A DNA stretch of 64,000 bases from Haliclystus octoradiatus (Eukaryota; Cnidaria; Staurozoa; Stauromedusae; Haliclystidae). The position numbers and the translations under genes were made by a program. The stretch is from assembly GCA_916610825.1 (NCBI GenBank), contig OU744447.1, positions 23,628,962 through 23,692,961 on the forward strand, written 5' to 3'. Shown in pieces: positions 1-12,471 of this stretch. The notes below the pieces were generated by a model. It did not search any database. It was not told the DNA's origin and worked only from the letters and a program-made list of their open reading frames with translations. Each line of letters begins with the position of its first letter. The first letter of the stretch is position 1.

Positions 1-2147
1 TCATGTATATGCATACTAAATCCGATTTGATGTTTCCCCTGTGAAAAAAGTTAATGAGCTTATGAACTGGAAATTGCCCAATTGTTCAGGAACATATGTA
101 TTAGATAGATGTCATGATGTCTTGACAAAACGGTATCCCAATGAGATATGATCCAATGAGATATGATATGTTTTAATTTAATACATAACGAAGACCAATA
201 TACTAACTGAGACCCCCTCATTATGTTGTACTTTGTATCATAATTATTCTCTCCGTCTATTAATTCAGAGTTATTGACGGACAGATCCATGCGAAAAACA
301 GTTCAGGAGTTAATGAACAGTTCATGAAAATTGGCGACATTTAATGTTCATAAACTATTCTAAACTCCTGGACTGTTTATCGCAGGGGTAGTAACTACCA
401 GCTGGCATTGGTACTACGTATAATATTTCACCATCAGTTTGTTGCTTATCAAATACATTTCCATTAGTAATAAAGGCAATGCCCATCATTTGTAGATTTG
501 CAACCGGTATTATTTATTATTGTTTATTTTGTTTTCTTAAATTTTGTAGGTTATTTATGTCGCGGTGCTGAATGTTTCTACCCATGGATATAGCTCAGCT
601 GATATACATGCAATTTCACAATATTTTTATTGCTTATTTGATAATCCATATATAAAGGATTATTTTTGAATAAATAGCCTCGTTTCTGTGCAATTACAGT
701 ACAGACCAATTTTTTTTCAATGTTTTCTTAATCAATATCCTAATGATTTTCAATTGTTTTTGATATCATTAATTGAAAATAAGATCAATAATGTGTGATA
801 TATGTCAATGCCTCGTTTTCATGTAGCCCGAATCTTTAATCCGCAATTTAGCTATTTCGCTGGCTGAGATATTTCTCTAAGTTTAATATGTTATTACAGA
901 GGCTATTACAAATCCATTAAAGATGCAAAATCTTATGTTGCAATTTTTTTTGGTTGAACCACAAATTGACTAGACAAATAAGAAATTATTATTGAATATT
1001 GAGAATCGAGAATATTCATTCTTGGAATATTCTTAGCTGGAATTTTAAATAATTTAGGCCAAGACAAACATTTTCATACATTTCTCTGGCTATCGACAGT
1101 AATAAAATTACTATTGTTTTTTGTGTCATATCCAGAATATGATTGACGACTTCATGCCTTCTAATGAGGCAGTTTGACGAATGATCAGTGAATGATGGGT
1201 CACATGATAAACCAGCTAACTGAGTTGTTAAATTATGGAAATAATAAACAGTAAAGGGGGCAAGAATTACAGCTCCCCTGGATTAATATAGGTCCCGTCT
1301 TCGGTGGAAAAGTTTTGGTTGTCAGGAAATGTTTGGTATTTAAAGCAGCTTTTCCAATATCTTCTGTACATAGGCTTCTTCTATCTAGTAACTATCACAC
1401 TTCGCGAGGAAAGTCTCAAAGCCATTCATGTTAAAGAGAATAAATATGTCAATATCTAGATGAAGATATTCTAGTAAGACCCAGGCTATTTGCTTAGAAG
1501 ATCTGTTCTTTCTTTATATTTATTCAAAGGGATGCTTTTAACTAGGCCATTCCTTAGCAAATTTCTTTTGTAAAATGCTTCAATAAGAAAAGCAGCGGTT
1601 AATATATAAAAGTAAAAATACTGACATGTGATTTTGAGTAAAGAATTAAAAAACTATCTGAAACAACAAGTAAAGGGAAAAGAAAAACTGAAAAAAGTAT
1701 CCAAGTGGTTCAGTTTGTTTTATATCAATTTTATGTGTATCAAGTTTAAGTAAAATCAACAGTAAATACTCTCAGTTCTCTCAAATTTTGATAACCTTCA
1801 ATGACTCTCCGATGAACAATGTCCACGAAATAACATTCCAGTTGACTTTTACTCTGCATTAAAAATGTTCGTTAGTTCAATAATGTAGAGAAATGGTTTT
1901 AAATGGAAGCATAAATTTTAAGATGTTCGTAGAATAGTACTCCATGTATCTCTTCGAGATGAGACCTAAACCTCAAATATTAGTCCAAGCTACGTGCAGT
2001 TTAACGTAATTGTGAGTTAGAGACATATTTGTAATGTAATAATGAAATATAATTTGTTTGCTAAAGTAATCAACTAATTTAAATTTCTTTGATGATTAAT
2101 TTATAATCGATTATAACAAATATTAAATGAGGCTAGGTCTGTTAGCC
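1..2147. other. Gene 3' flank, no recognised feature
   Basis: This is AT-rich DNA downstream of the minus-strand PAN/TSP1 gene. I see no coding homology, RNA gene or clear repeat here. The nearest canonical AATAAA on the minus strand lies at 1519-1524, about 620 bp past the stop codon. It is a possible but unproven polyadenylation signal. Confidence 0.5.
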
Positions 2148-2305
2148 TTAGTCGCAGCAGAGGGAATTCGTTCCAGTTCCTTGGCATCCAGCACCAGTAT
2201 CATTAACGCATTCACCATATCGGAATCTGATAGAATTCAGCGTACAGAAGTAAATGAAATCTTGGCACTCACCCCACTGTCCCCAATTGGCCCAGGTGCC
2301 AAATA
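2148..2305 (-). CDS. PAN/TSP1 gene, exon 9: terminal TSP1-like domain
   Basis: This is the last coding exon of the minus-strand secreted PAN/TSP1 gene. An acceptor (CATTTTAG) sits just before 2305. The exon enters in phase 1, completing a Val codon with the last G of exon 8, and runs 52 codons to a TAA stop at 2150-2148. The peptide begins FGTWANWGQWGEC, a W-x2-W-x2-W core like that of TSP1 repeats. It has six cysteines (ECQ, FCT, ECV, GCQ, then CC) and ends LCCD. It lacks the CSxTCGxG segment of the upstream repeats, so it is a divergent C-terminal TSP1-like module. The TSP1 fold is inferred from cysteine number and tryptophan spacing. An alternative is a lineage-specific cysteine-rich tail. 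Confidence 0.8.
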
Positions 2306-3170
2306 CTAAAATGTAAAACAAGTCAATCATTAAAGTCAATTGCTAAACATGATTTATTTCTGAATTTTTGAATTTCAGACTACTGACACAATAATCACTT
2401 GAGGCATAATTTCAACTAGAAGGGATAGTAGAATGCTTTTCTTCATTGTCGGAACAGGGAAATGATTGTTATGCAATTTAAATTAGAAAGATATTTTAAA
2501 TTTAACTGTTGATCTAAAGAATCTTGAAAATAGTTAATTGTCGTGCTTTCAATTTCGATGTTAGTTTCGATTTTTTTTAAGTAGATCTCATCACAAGAAT
2601 CATGATAATAAGCAGGTAGTGATATAACCCGGTTGGGAAGATAAGTTAACAGAAGCTGGTTGTCAAAATTGTTCCTTATATTAACATTAGTGATATCTAC
2701 GTGACTGCACACGTACTTGTATGTTTTATTGAACCGTCTGCCAGGGGCGCAAATTGAAATTAATCTTAGGGGAGTGTCTGGGACAAGGGACCGATATTTT
2801 TCTTAAAATTTCTCAAAGTTTTGTGTCATGTTTCCGAAATATGTTAAGAAAGTTTCCTACATTGGCGCACCTACTGTGGATATTCTGCCTTACTAGGAAA
2901 GCACCTGTTGGAATCACAAAATTATCTTCCAATGTTTTATAAATCAAATTTAATATATGCAATATGTGCACAGTGGACTTATCACTCTTAAAGTTAACAA
3001 AATAGATTCACTAATATAAATTCACTACTGTGTGTTAATGAAAAATTGAATACATTTATAATAACATGAATCATTACCTATTGAGTCAAACATGAATACA
3101 ATATATTTTTCTATCAATGATAACGATTTTAATCATTGGATTTATTACTTTGAAATGTGAATTGAAGTAA

Positions 3171-5784
3171 TTATATTTTCATCTGTCTTCCAGTCTTTGG
3201 TGCATTAGACCACTTTTTCGAAACATCATTCACATTCAATGCATCTGTGATGTTTCTCTCTGTTGCCAAACTCATTAGACCATGGAGACGTGTTTGACTA
3301 GTTGCACTTCTTAATAAAGTCTTTATTAAGTTTAACTTGGAGAAAGCTCGCTCACTAGAGGCTCATGTTATTTTTCCTGTCAATAGTAGCTTCAGACAAC
3401 GCAAAGTTAATGGTAAAAAATTCAAGTACTGAAGACAATAACTCTAAAAATCTCTAAAAGAATTGCACCCTGTCAAGTAAAATTTGCTATGAATTCGAAA
3501 TATTTCAACTTCACTTTTCAATGATTCAATATTATGTCTTGCGGAAATCGGAAAAAGATGTTGTTGAGAAGCTGTTGAATCTGATTCGATTTTACATTCC
3601 CATTGTACTGTGGCTTGAAGATCAAAACAACAGGTTCAATAATTTTGAATGCATCTGCATTGTTTTCCTTCGAAAGTTTGATCTGGGTATCTAGCACCTT
3701 TAAAAATTATGTGCGACAAAAGCTTTGTAAAGTGAATTCGACACTGTTAGCTGCATTTTCATCGAATCTCCTTGGCTGTAGGTGTCTGCGATGGCGTTTT
3801 GAAAACTCTAAATCAGGATCCACATTCGTGATCCATACAAACTTTTAATGATGCGTCAAATTGCTGATTTATAGCATCTTCATCCTTGCGAATAGAAATT
3901 AGGGTGCTTATAGTAGCAGAAGTTGCTTCCAACGCATCTGTTACATTAAGTTTAACTGTCTGCACATGTTCAGTTAGTATATTTGTTTTGGTCATAACAT
4001 TTCGCAAGAACATTAATGCAACAATAAATTCAAACGAAACAATCTTCAATAAAAGATTTTCTGCTTTGTTTGCTGTAGAACGATCTCCCTCTTCCATTTC
4101 CTTATCCAGCGCGGAAATGATAGCATCATAGGTAGACCACACAGCTTTTATAGATTCACATCGTGCAACCCATCTTGTACCAGAAAGAAAGATTCCTCAA
4201 TTGCATATTGCTCTAAACATTTACATCTTCCTCCACCTGCTGCTTGAATATTGCAAATCTTTTTCTACTGGAACTGAAAAATACATAGGCAAGTTGCAAT
4301 GTTTCAAACATGTTGGAAATAACACTAATTGATGCACAACTGTGTTCTGTTTTCAACTGAAGAATTGATGCGATAAGCAAGACATCTTCAGATATTCAGA
4401 CAGCTTTGCTTGGCAACCTTCAAATTTACCGGACATTGAGTCTGTGTAATCATAATATCGAAAAGCAAGTGTTTCAGTGTCAAGTCCTTGATTTTGAAAG
4501 GATTTAATGATTGATTTTGCTTGACCATCTCCTGTTTTGTCATCTTTTATGCACATATCAGGAAGACTTTCCTTGATTTCATTGATTTGATAATTGGTCC
4601 ATGTGAGATGTATCGGGTGTAGTATAGTAGTATCAGGGTGATTACCTAAGTTGGCAGAGCAACCGAAGTTCAGATCATATCTGATCGACTGTGGTTCAAA
4701 CCCCCTAAGGTCAACTCAGACTTGAATTTATCTACAAAATCAAATGAGCATAATCTAAGGATGGCGGATGGAATGGTCCAGAAGGAATTGCATTGTGAGT
4801 AGCTACGGCGCATCGTTGCCGATTGACAATCAAGGCCTATCTGCAATGAACTCTGTTGGCATTGATCTGCAGTGTCGTGGCTGAGATCAGTAAAATGCGT
4901 TTAAAATCATTGCTTTTAGCAAAAAGAGCCACTCCTTTAGAAATATAGAAATAGAGGAGTGGTACGGGTGCCTTCGGTGGGGCGTCACCGTCCAGATTAC
5001 TTACTTAGTATCGGCCATCACGGCAAAGAACAACTTTGCACTGCTTGCTTCTTATCGAATCCTCTCCTTCAGCTGCTCGTTTAAAAGATCAGTGTATTGA
5101 GTTTGGTGTCCCCGTACATGTACACAGTTCAATGAGGGCGTTTTACAGCATCATCCAGCCATCTTTTCAAAACAGGACAATGACGTGCAATCAAATGAAC
5201 AACTTGTTGAAAATTTCCGTTCATATCAATTTCTGATCAATCAATCAATTTCATTTCAATCTAGATCCTCGAAATGCTAGCCCTTGACGACCAAAAAACC
5301 GTGCCACATCGACCAATACATTTATTGCCTCGTTGTTTCTTTCCCTTCTTCACTCGATTTTAATGCACTCTTTTCTCTGCCATTTATTCAAAATACTGTC
5401 AACATGTAAATTTTGTTGTTGGTACATGGTCAAATCTTCAACTGCAGATTTGCGACTCTTACTTGCAAAATTCCTACTTTTCATTATTTTGTGCCATTGC
5501 CAAACACCTTTAATCAACGCCTCGGAAGATACTTCATGCCCTAATCCAGTAGGAAACAGCTGACAGCAGAAACAATATGAAGCATCCTTTGCGATTGAAT
5601 ATTCCAAATGTGGAAATTCTCTAAACCAATCAGCACAGAACCTGCTCTGCTTCGAAGGGTCGACATCACTACTTCTGGGATAGGATCGAAGTAATGGATA
5701 TAATGGGCCCATGTTCAATGCATAATCTATATCTTCATCATTCTTAATTTTTTTACGCATACCAGGATCATGATGTACTTGCAT
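3171..5784 (-). pseudogene. hAT transposase (TTF/ZMYM1-like), broken
   Basis: Read on the minus strand. Residues at 5784-5350 show a TTF-type zinc-finger region: RFCADWFREFPHLEYS followed by YCFCCQLFP. Next comes the stretch with FGRQGLAFRG (about 5330-5270), then NFQQVVHLIARHCPVL (about 5220-5150). After the SINE, MSGKFEGCQAKLSE at about 4440-4390 matches the hAT catalytic-region signature. The C-terminal dimerisation block SERAFSKLNLIKTLLRS lies near 3360-3290, with a stop at 3171. Several frameshifts and stops separate these blocks, so no active enzyme can be made. In intact relatives this protein would cut and rejoin the element's own ends. It is embedded between the element's TIRs. Confidence 0.85.
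4635..5005 (+). mobile_element. tRNA-derived SINE, copy 1
   Basis: This is a 371-bp insertion within the hAT transposase, flanked by a 7-bp target duplication TAGTATC (4628-4634 and 5006-5012). The head resembles a tRNA: an A-box region (attacctaagttggcagagc) and a B box GGTTCAAACCC at 4692-4702, as in RNA polymerase III promoters. The body and 3' end (gaggagtggtacgggtgcc near 4953-4972) match two minus-strand copies near 57.2-57.5 and 58.5-58.75 kb. Transcription would run on the plus strand. A SINE needs reverse transcriptase from a partner LINE; which LINE is unknown. Confidence 0.85.
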
Positions 5785-6397
5785 AAAGCTCTGACTTGGT
5801 GATTCCGTGCTTTCTTGGCATTGCCAAAATTCATGCAGACATGTTTCAGAATTTTCTAAAAGTCTCGAAGATGAGTCACGTACTTGTCTGACGGTCTCAA
5901 AAGAAATGCAAAGAAATTACAATATTTCAATACGAAAAAATTAAGCTATACCGTAAGCAATCCAGTCACATTATTACTTCAACTGTTACATATAAAATCA
6001 CATGAACGGAGCAGTTTTCACACAAATATCGCATTATTCATCATTCATTTCATAGCGGTGTGACTTCTCAATGGTTTGTTAGATGTGCTAATAATTCTTA
6101 GAAAAATGACGGAAAGTAAAACCAATTAACAACAGAAATGTATCGATAGTCATGAATTCATATAAGCCGATTATTTAAATTTCTATCTATTCACATATCT
6201 ATTATTCTGATCTGCGAACTTTATTCACTAGAATGTCTGGAACATCCTACTTGAAAGTAAGGTTTATTTGAAAATCCCTCAAAACTACTGTTTTTCTAAG
6301 CTTATTATTTGCAAAGTTATCGCAGGGACCAACTTTTGGCCATAAAATTAAAAATGGGGGGTTAGACACTCCCCCCACCCCCTGACTTGCGCCCCTG

Positions 6398-8169
6398 CCG
6401 TCTGATGGTCAAAAATAAATGAGTAAGACTCCAACAAGTTACTGAAAGGACTATTCACTTAACTTTGCTTCTACTCCTGATACATGTAGAGATGTCACAT
6501 AACTGGTTAGACATCAAAGCCAAATTTACAGGATCATTAGTAAATATTTAATTTCGAAGTTTAATTATGTATATGTATAAGCCAGATTAAATGTCAACAG
6601 CCTTAACAAATGTGTTCTGCTTCTCATATAGTATTTTTTCTTGATAAATTTCAATAGAATTACAGCTGACAATATTTGAAAATGTATCTTCTATTGCAGT
6701 TATGATTTTGACATTTGATATCGTGGATTAAAAATTATATTTCCATTCATTCAAATATCTTTTAAATATAATTCAAAGATATGTTGATAGAGATTTTGAT
6801 ATGATAGAGCAAATTATTACGTAACCTCATGAACTATAATAGGGATTTTCAGATTTTCACATCGAAAACCCAACGATGATGATGCGGAATCCACTGGCAT
6901 GTTCATTTATCGTTTTTACATAACTAAGTATTTCAGATACACAAACGCAACGTAACGTTAAATAAAGAGCACAGTCATTTTTAAACTTCTTTTCAAATAA
7001 TGGCTTTAATATATAATTTGTGAGAACATTGATAAAGCAATCTGTTTTGTAATCAAAGCTACGTTGGTATGTGTTGGTATAAACAATCTAGCGCGGGAAT
7101 TATAAGAGCTTTAAAAAGAAACTTTCAAATGACGTCGGCGTTCGAAAAATTCTTAAAAAAGACTTAATTAATGAGACCATATAAGAGTATACGGAGAATT
7201 TAAAGTTATTAATTCTGAGTTAATCAAAACATTTTACAAGAGTGATTATAAAATTCATAATTTAATGCAAATATGTGAACAGCTTGGTTTACGAGATGAC
7301 AGGCTTTGATTTTCAGATTTTAGTTCCATAATTAATGAAAGAGTTTTAAACGTTTCCATCATACATGATACCATGGGCATTTGAATATTATCACCCGCTA
7401 TGGTATTTATATAACTTTGAAGCTGTACTATACGTTTCTACTATATAAAGCATCGCATCCACTTCAAGAAATTCTGAAGAAATATGCATATCACGAATCT
7501 GGAAAAATGAGTGGTTTTCACGGTTTCTTTTCAAAACAACTAATTTATTCATATTAGTCTCATTTTTCATTCTACATATCTAAGGTTGTATAAATAGCGG
7601 CTAGAAATATTGAAGACAAGATGTAACAAATATCAATATCAAATTGAATGAGCGACTAATTATAGAATTGTATTCCATTTTAAAAGAATGTTGATGCTGC
7701 CATTCTTGAAAATTTGATAACAAGAAGCACTTTGAGGCTCATTTTTCCCATTATTTTCTACTTAAAAGATCCTATCTGTCTAATTATTAGTGATCTGAAA
7801 GTTTTATCAAACACTGTCCGGTACTGAAATTAAACTAATTGCTAGTAGTTTATACTACCTCACTCCGTTAAATAGGTTTAAAAAGGTAGGTGATGTGATG
7901 TAATATACCTAACAATTTGTAATCCACCCTTGACTTGCTGAAAGGCGGTTATACTGTAATCAGAATGGGTGAGTCATCGCCGTTTCAGATTATAAAATAC
8001 TAGATGTACGAAACCTTAATTGTATGGTGGATCAAGCATAGCAATTAGGAACAGCCTAGACCACGATTACTTCAAGCAATTGATCTATTTTTCAATTAAT
8101 TTGCTTTTTAACACAACGAGATAATAATTAATAATGAATTTATTCACTAGATTTCCACATTATTACTAC
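6398..8169. other. Intron 8 sequence, nothing recognised
   Basis: This is the remainder of the intron between exons 8 and 9, outside the hAT element. It is AT-rich with scattered short ORFs. I see no transposon domain or structured RNA. Confidence 0.5.
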
Positions 8170-8340
8170 CTGGACAAGGACCTTCGTTGCAGTCCCTCGT
8201 ATTCGTAGATTGACCTAGGCAGGTGTCTCCGCCATTCTGTGGAACAGGATTATCACACGATCTCTCTTCTTCGAGGGTTCCAGAATCACATGAAGTAGTA
8301 CACCCAGCGGTAGACATCCAACTTGACCATCCACCATGAA
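8170..8340 (-). CDS. PAN/TSP1 gene, exon 8: TSP1 repeat 6 (subtype B)
   Basis: This 171-bp phase 1-1 exon has acceptor TTTCAG before 8340 and donor CAG|GTAGTA after 8170. It encodes one TSP1 repeat: GGWSSW, then CTTSCDSGTLEEERSC, NPVPQNGG and a terminal C-x3-GPCP. It carries six cysteines and the subtype B signature SGTLxEER, shared with exons 4 and 6. TSP1 modules bind matrix and cell-surface partners. The WSSW tryptophans are typical C-mannosylation sites, and C-x2-S-C-x2-G fits the O-fucosylation consensus. The exon is symmetrical, so it can be gained or lost without a frameshift. Confidence 0.92.
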
Positions 8341-8784
8341 CTGAAATTTCAGTAAAGTTGTTAATATGAACTTACATGGACTTGCGACTAAATATCTACG
8401 CAAGCTGTTGATTGAGTATTTTTATATAAGAGATGCCTTAGATCATCATCTGATATTCTATTAACAGTTTCATATAATGATATGAAAACATATGATCATT
8501 TTCCTCTATGCCCTGGCTTTTTGGAACAATATATGAAAAGGCATACAAGCTTTTACAACATGAAAACTGCTGAAGAATTATTCAAGGACTAACAGAAAAC
8601 ACATTTATTTTGAATCTCTCTATCAAAAATAATTGTTATACGGAATTTGAGATATTAATGTTCATAAATTAGATCGTTCTAACTTATTGGCTATTTGAGG
8701 TTTTTGGTACAAATTGTGAAGAAAAAATAACGATGTAAACGCGATATAAATTATTATTTTCATTACTTTATTACTTATTATATT

Positions 8785-8900
8785 TGAGATAAATGACAGC
8801 GATAAAAGAGACATGCTTGGCATAATTCGTTATTTTCATAAAAACATCGTCAGCCAAGTGAGTGGTAATGGATATGTACAAAATATAGATAGAGAAAACA
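8785..8900 (-). mobile_element. Penelope-like element end fragment
   Basis: Starting at 8785, the bases (gagataaatgacagcgat, then aaaagagacat) and the following cgttattttcataaaaacatcgtcagc closely match the outer end of the Penelope-like palindrome at 44496-44620 (gagacaaatgacagcg...). On the minus strand it contains CTGACGA (8853-8847), then GAA, which resembles a decayed hammerhead core. Short flanking arms TTGG and CCAA could pair. No coding sequence remains. It lies in the intron between exons 8 and 7. Confidence 0.7.
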
Positions 8901-8986
8901 TAGTCAAGGCATCATGCTTTCAAATTCCTGATGATATGGTTTCTGTAACTCTATTTGGAAAAGTTATTCATTTAATAATAACTCAC

Positions 8987-9157
8987 CTGGACATGCAGTG
9001 TTAATGCAAAGTACCGTCTTTTGATCATCACCAACGCAGACCGATCCACCATAGGCTGGAGTAGGGCTGTTACATAAACGATTTTCCTGTTGCTCTCCTT
9101 CTCCACAAGTTACGCTGCATGGTCCAGATGCTGACCATTGTGACCACACTCCATTAA
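8987..9157 (-). CDS. PAN/TSP1 gene, exon 7: TSP1 repeat 5 (subtype A)
   Basis: This 171-bp phase 1-1 exon has acceptor ATTATAG before 9157 and donor CAG|GTGAGT after 8987, the strongest donor consensus in the gene. It encodes GVWSQW, CSVTCGEGEQQENRLC, a PTPAYGG turn and a closing C-x3-ACPG. Subtype A is marked by GEQQExR. The CSVTCG motif is the classical TSP1 O-fucosylation and binding segment. It is closest to exon 5, with which it shares GEQQENRLC and SPTPA. I found no stop or frameshift. Confidence 0.93.
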
Positions 9158-9917
9158 CTATAATGCAAGGGAAATTGACCATAACATTCATGAATTTAAA
9201 TCATTTATAATTTATGAAAGCAATGTGTTTGTTGGGATACCAAGTTATATAATCCATTATTATTCAATTTTTATCAGCACTTGACGACAGGGATATTGAA
9301 TTATTTGCGAATTCATTTAGATTTAGATTTCAGAACATGCAGTGAAAATGCTTAGCGTCCTATTTTGATGTCAAAAATTACAGGCACTTGCAGACATTGG
9401 CTATATTCTACTTGTTTTACGTGGCAGAAAAAAGCTATGATTTATAGGAGATATGAACAATAAGCTACATTCCAAAGCCTAAAATTGATTCTTTTATTGG
9501 GATTGACATATTAACGGCTTTAAAATTTGATTACGGTACTTAATAGCTCTAAATTAAAAACGAAGTATATCTATAAATGAGAGCTGGATTACAAATTCGT
9601 GAAGATATTTCTAGTAAGTATTATTATTTTGTTTGTAATTCGCATTCCAATTGAAATTATCTAGAATTATGCCGAAAATTACATGCAAATGTCAATTTTA
9701 ATTAACACGATGATCAGTGATTGTGTTACCTAAATGTTTCCATCTTTTGTGACCTTGTTTGAATTATCATATAACCTTTTTAATTGAATTGTTTTTAATT
9801 AACGAGTTCTAATTGACGATAACAATAGGGATTCCACAAAGAGATGTCCATATGCAGTGGAGTCCATCTCTCCTCTCATACGACATACAGTTTGTTCATT
9901 CTGAAATTATCAATTAC

Positions 9918-10088
9918 CTGGACAAGGACCCATGTTACAACTTCGAGTAACACTGTTCTGACCAATGCATCCAGCACCACCATTCTGTGGAGCAGGATTG
10001 TTACATTGTCGTTCCTCGTTCAAAGTTCCAGATGAACATGTTGGAGTACATTCACTAACAGCAAGCCATAATGACCACTCCCCATCGA
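9918..10088 (-). CDS. PAN/TSP1 gene, exon 6: TSP1 repeat 4 (subtype B)
   Basis: This 171-bp phase 1-1 exon has acceptor ACTTTAG and donor CAG|GTAATT. It encodes DGEWSLWLAVSECTPTC, then SSGTLNEERQC, NPAPQNGG and C-x3-GPCPG. It is almost identical to exon 4 over the first two thirds. About 35 bp of the upstream intron (actaaagtgtttagaaaac and onward) is also shared with exon 4, so these two exons come from a recent duplication that included intron sequence. Six TSP1 cysteines and the WSLW motif are present. Confidence 0.93.
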
Positions 10089-12239
10089 CTAAAGTGTTTA
10101 GAAAACAATCTATTAATCCACAATCCACTATGCATGGAAATCCAATTCATGCAAAGTGTTACGCCTTTGCAAGCATAAGATTATTTAAAGCATCATAATT
10201 GAGTTTTATTTAAAATTAGATTATTGGAGCTATACCAGCGCGATTAAGTTTTTGGTCAGATCATCTGGGATCTAAAATCCGAGATGTGCTATAGCATATT
10301 CAAATCACATGATATTTATTTTGAAACACAAGTAATCTATGATTATGTACCACCTATTTTGGATAATGGTAGTCAAATATGAAATCCAAATATAAATGTT
10401 ATACGCCATTGATCCTGAATCGAAATTATCGCATGAGGAACGTTCAATTATAATTATTATCTTGATTGTTTAGAGAGAAGTGAAGGACGATTAAGTGCGT
10501 ATTTAATCCTTAATAGATCAAAATAATCACTAACTTATTAGAATTGGATGCATCCTTATTGAAAATTTCAAGGCACCAGCGCCTATTTATGCCTACTCCT
10601 AAATCAAATGCGTGATGTCAATTTTTCACTGTATGCTGCATACATATATATAATTGATTATATTTTCCTATTCACTCAGCAAAAGGTACATGACATGTTT
10701 ACATCTATAATTAAATTTGGGGACTTATCAAGATATCTCAAGTCTAATTCATATTTGAATATGTCTGTTTTCTGTGAGTAACTCACAGTAATTGTCTTTT
10801 AAGAGAATTAAGAAAAAAATCATAATCATTTCTGATACACTTCATATAATAAGTTCCTATCTTGTATAAGTTATCGCTCGATTCCTTATAATATTAAACT
10901 TTATAGCTTCCTCGACTTCATATAAAGATTGTTATTATTACTTTTTAATCATAAATGACAGTGTATAGATCTGGATAGAAATCTAGACTTCTAATTTATA
11001 TTCATGCACATGGTGGAACAGTGGTCCCTAATTGCACTTCTGAAAGGCATCGCCGCCATACATTTGCAGTAGACATGTGCAACATCTCGTGTACTCCACC
11101 TTACCAACAGCTGTTTCGTATGGGGTACATGTAACGTTTGTTGATGTGATTCGCTTATTACAAAAAATAGTAATGACCACTCACAGATTAGCATGTGTGA
11201 CGTAAGGTGGTGATTGGACTCTTTTAAAGCTCGTGAAATTATCTTCACTTATTTCTGAATTGGTAAAGGCGCTGAAAATGATTCGCACATTGCGGCACAT
11301 AGTTTCACATCTAAACTACAACCATGTGTCTCAAGTGGTCTGTTGTATTGTGTTTTATAAAATGGATGAGAAAACCATTCTAGTGCATCCTTTCATTCTT
11401 TGAAATTTTACAAGCAACAAATGTAGAGTACCGGAAGAGTGAGTCTTATTAGGGCTACATTTGCTTTAAAAGACATCAAATATCTATATTTATAAAATCA
11501 TTGAATATGATGTTGGTCGCTGATTGGTTGTTACTAAGGTATGTGTAAGGCTAAACAAAATTGTGAAACTTCATCTTCTAGCTTGAAGATCCAAAACACA
11601 ACAACATATCAACAAAAAAATTGGAGATCAAGCGACGAAAGAGCTCTGTTTGACTGAGCAATTAAAAATACCTTTTAATCCGATCATAATCTATCGGATA
11701 ATGTTCTGGTCCGGACATCTTGAAAAATAGAGAGTCGTAGATATGTAACGGTATTATATTGTAAATTTCTTTTACAAAAACACATTTTTCAATGCTTAGT
11801 ATAGTGATGTTAAGATGCTGAAATTGCAAAAAGGGAAAAAATGAGAAAGCAATTTAACGATAAATAAAAGCAAGAAGTGCCAGAAGTTAACATGAACGCA
11901 ACGAGATATTGCAGTATGAGAAGCCAAACTATAGAGTAAGAAGACTTTCTGAGCCTAGAGAAAGAAGTGCATACGAAAAAAAAACAATTAGAAAAAAGGA
12001 AACACATACTACTGAGTAAAATACGACACCTACAACTTTGTAATAACAACAAAGACGCGTGTCAAATTCAATAAATAATGACGACATGCCAGATCCCGGA
12101 CGTTGAATCATCCCAACATCGTACAGCTAACATAAAGAGGTGAAAACACAAATAAAAGACAAAATACGAGGAAATTGGATTAAAATCGAGAAAGAGTAGA
12201 AACAACCGAAATTTTTCAAACATTTGTCACAGATTTATC

Positions 12240-12242
<3 letters not shown>
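10089..12242. other. Intron 5 sequence, nothing recognised
   Basis: This is the part of the intron between exons 6 and 5 nearest exon 6. It is AT-rich with short uninformative ORFs. I see no transposon protein or RNA gene before the TA microsatellite at about 12244. Confidence 0.45.

Positions 12243-12243
<1 letters not shown>

Positions 12244-12273
<30 letters not shown>
12244..12273. repeat. (TA)n microsatellite
   Basis: A nearly pure TA dinucleotide run of about 30 bp lies upstream of the inverted repeat. A second, interrupted TA run lies on the other side at about 12545-12571. Confidence 0.95.
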
Positions 12274-12277
<4 letters not shown>

Positions 12278-12387
12278 GTTTCAAATTTAATAAAAATTTA
12301 AAAGTATTGGCAGGTGAACAGTGCTCAATGCTTGTAAATAGCAGAGCGGTAAATAATAATAAAGTCAAGAAAGACACACCATTTTTG

Positions 12388-12429
12388 CTGTTACTTGAAG
12401 TTTCACGTTGTTAAACGATCATCAGACAG
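12388..12429 (-). ncRNA. Hammerhead ribozyme candidate (minus strand)
   Basis: This is the exact mirror of the plus-strand motif at 12472-12513, produced by the inverted repeat. The core CTGATGA reads on the minus strand at 12425-12419. A transcript in either direction through the foldback would therefore contain one hammerhead-like motif. Since the host gene is transcribed on the minus strand, this copy lies in its pre-mRNA. Confidence 0.68.
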
Positions 12430-12471
12430 AATACAATTAAAAACATACATACATATGTTTTTAATTGTATT

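Larger units (their letters stand above)
2742..6397 (-). mobile_element. hAT DNA transposon (degraded), 3.66 kb
   Basis: Both ends begin with the hAT-type terminal inverted repeat CAGGGGCGCAA (left from 2742, right ending at 6397). They are flanked by an 8-bp target duplication, CCGTCTGC at 2734-2741 and CCGTCTGA at 6398-6405, which differ by one base. Eight-bp duplications and a CAGGG start are characteristic of hAT elements. The element lies in the last intron of the PAN/TSP1 gene and contains a broken ZMYM1-like hAT transposase on the minus strand. That gene is itself split by a SINE. The intact ends with a mutated gene suggest a non-autonomous relic of moderate age. Confidence 0.88.

Noticed and set aside
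9844-10198. Plus-strand ORFs opposite TSP1 exons (also near 2127, 15401 and 27542)
   Set aside because: They are antisense shadows of conserved minus-strand exons with splice sites and TSP1 cysteines.
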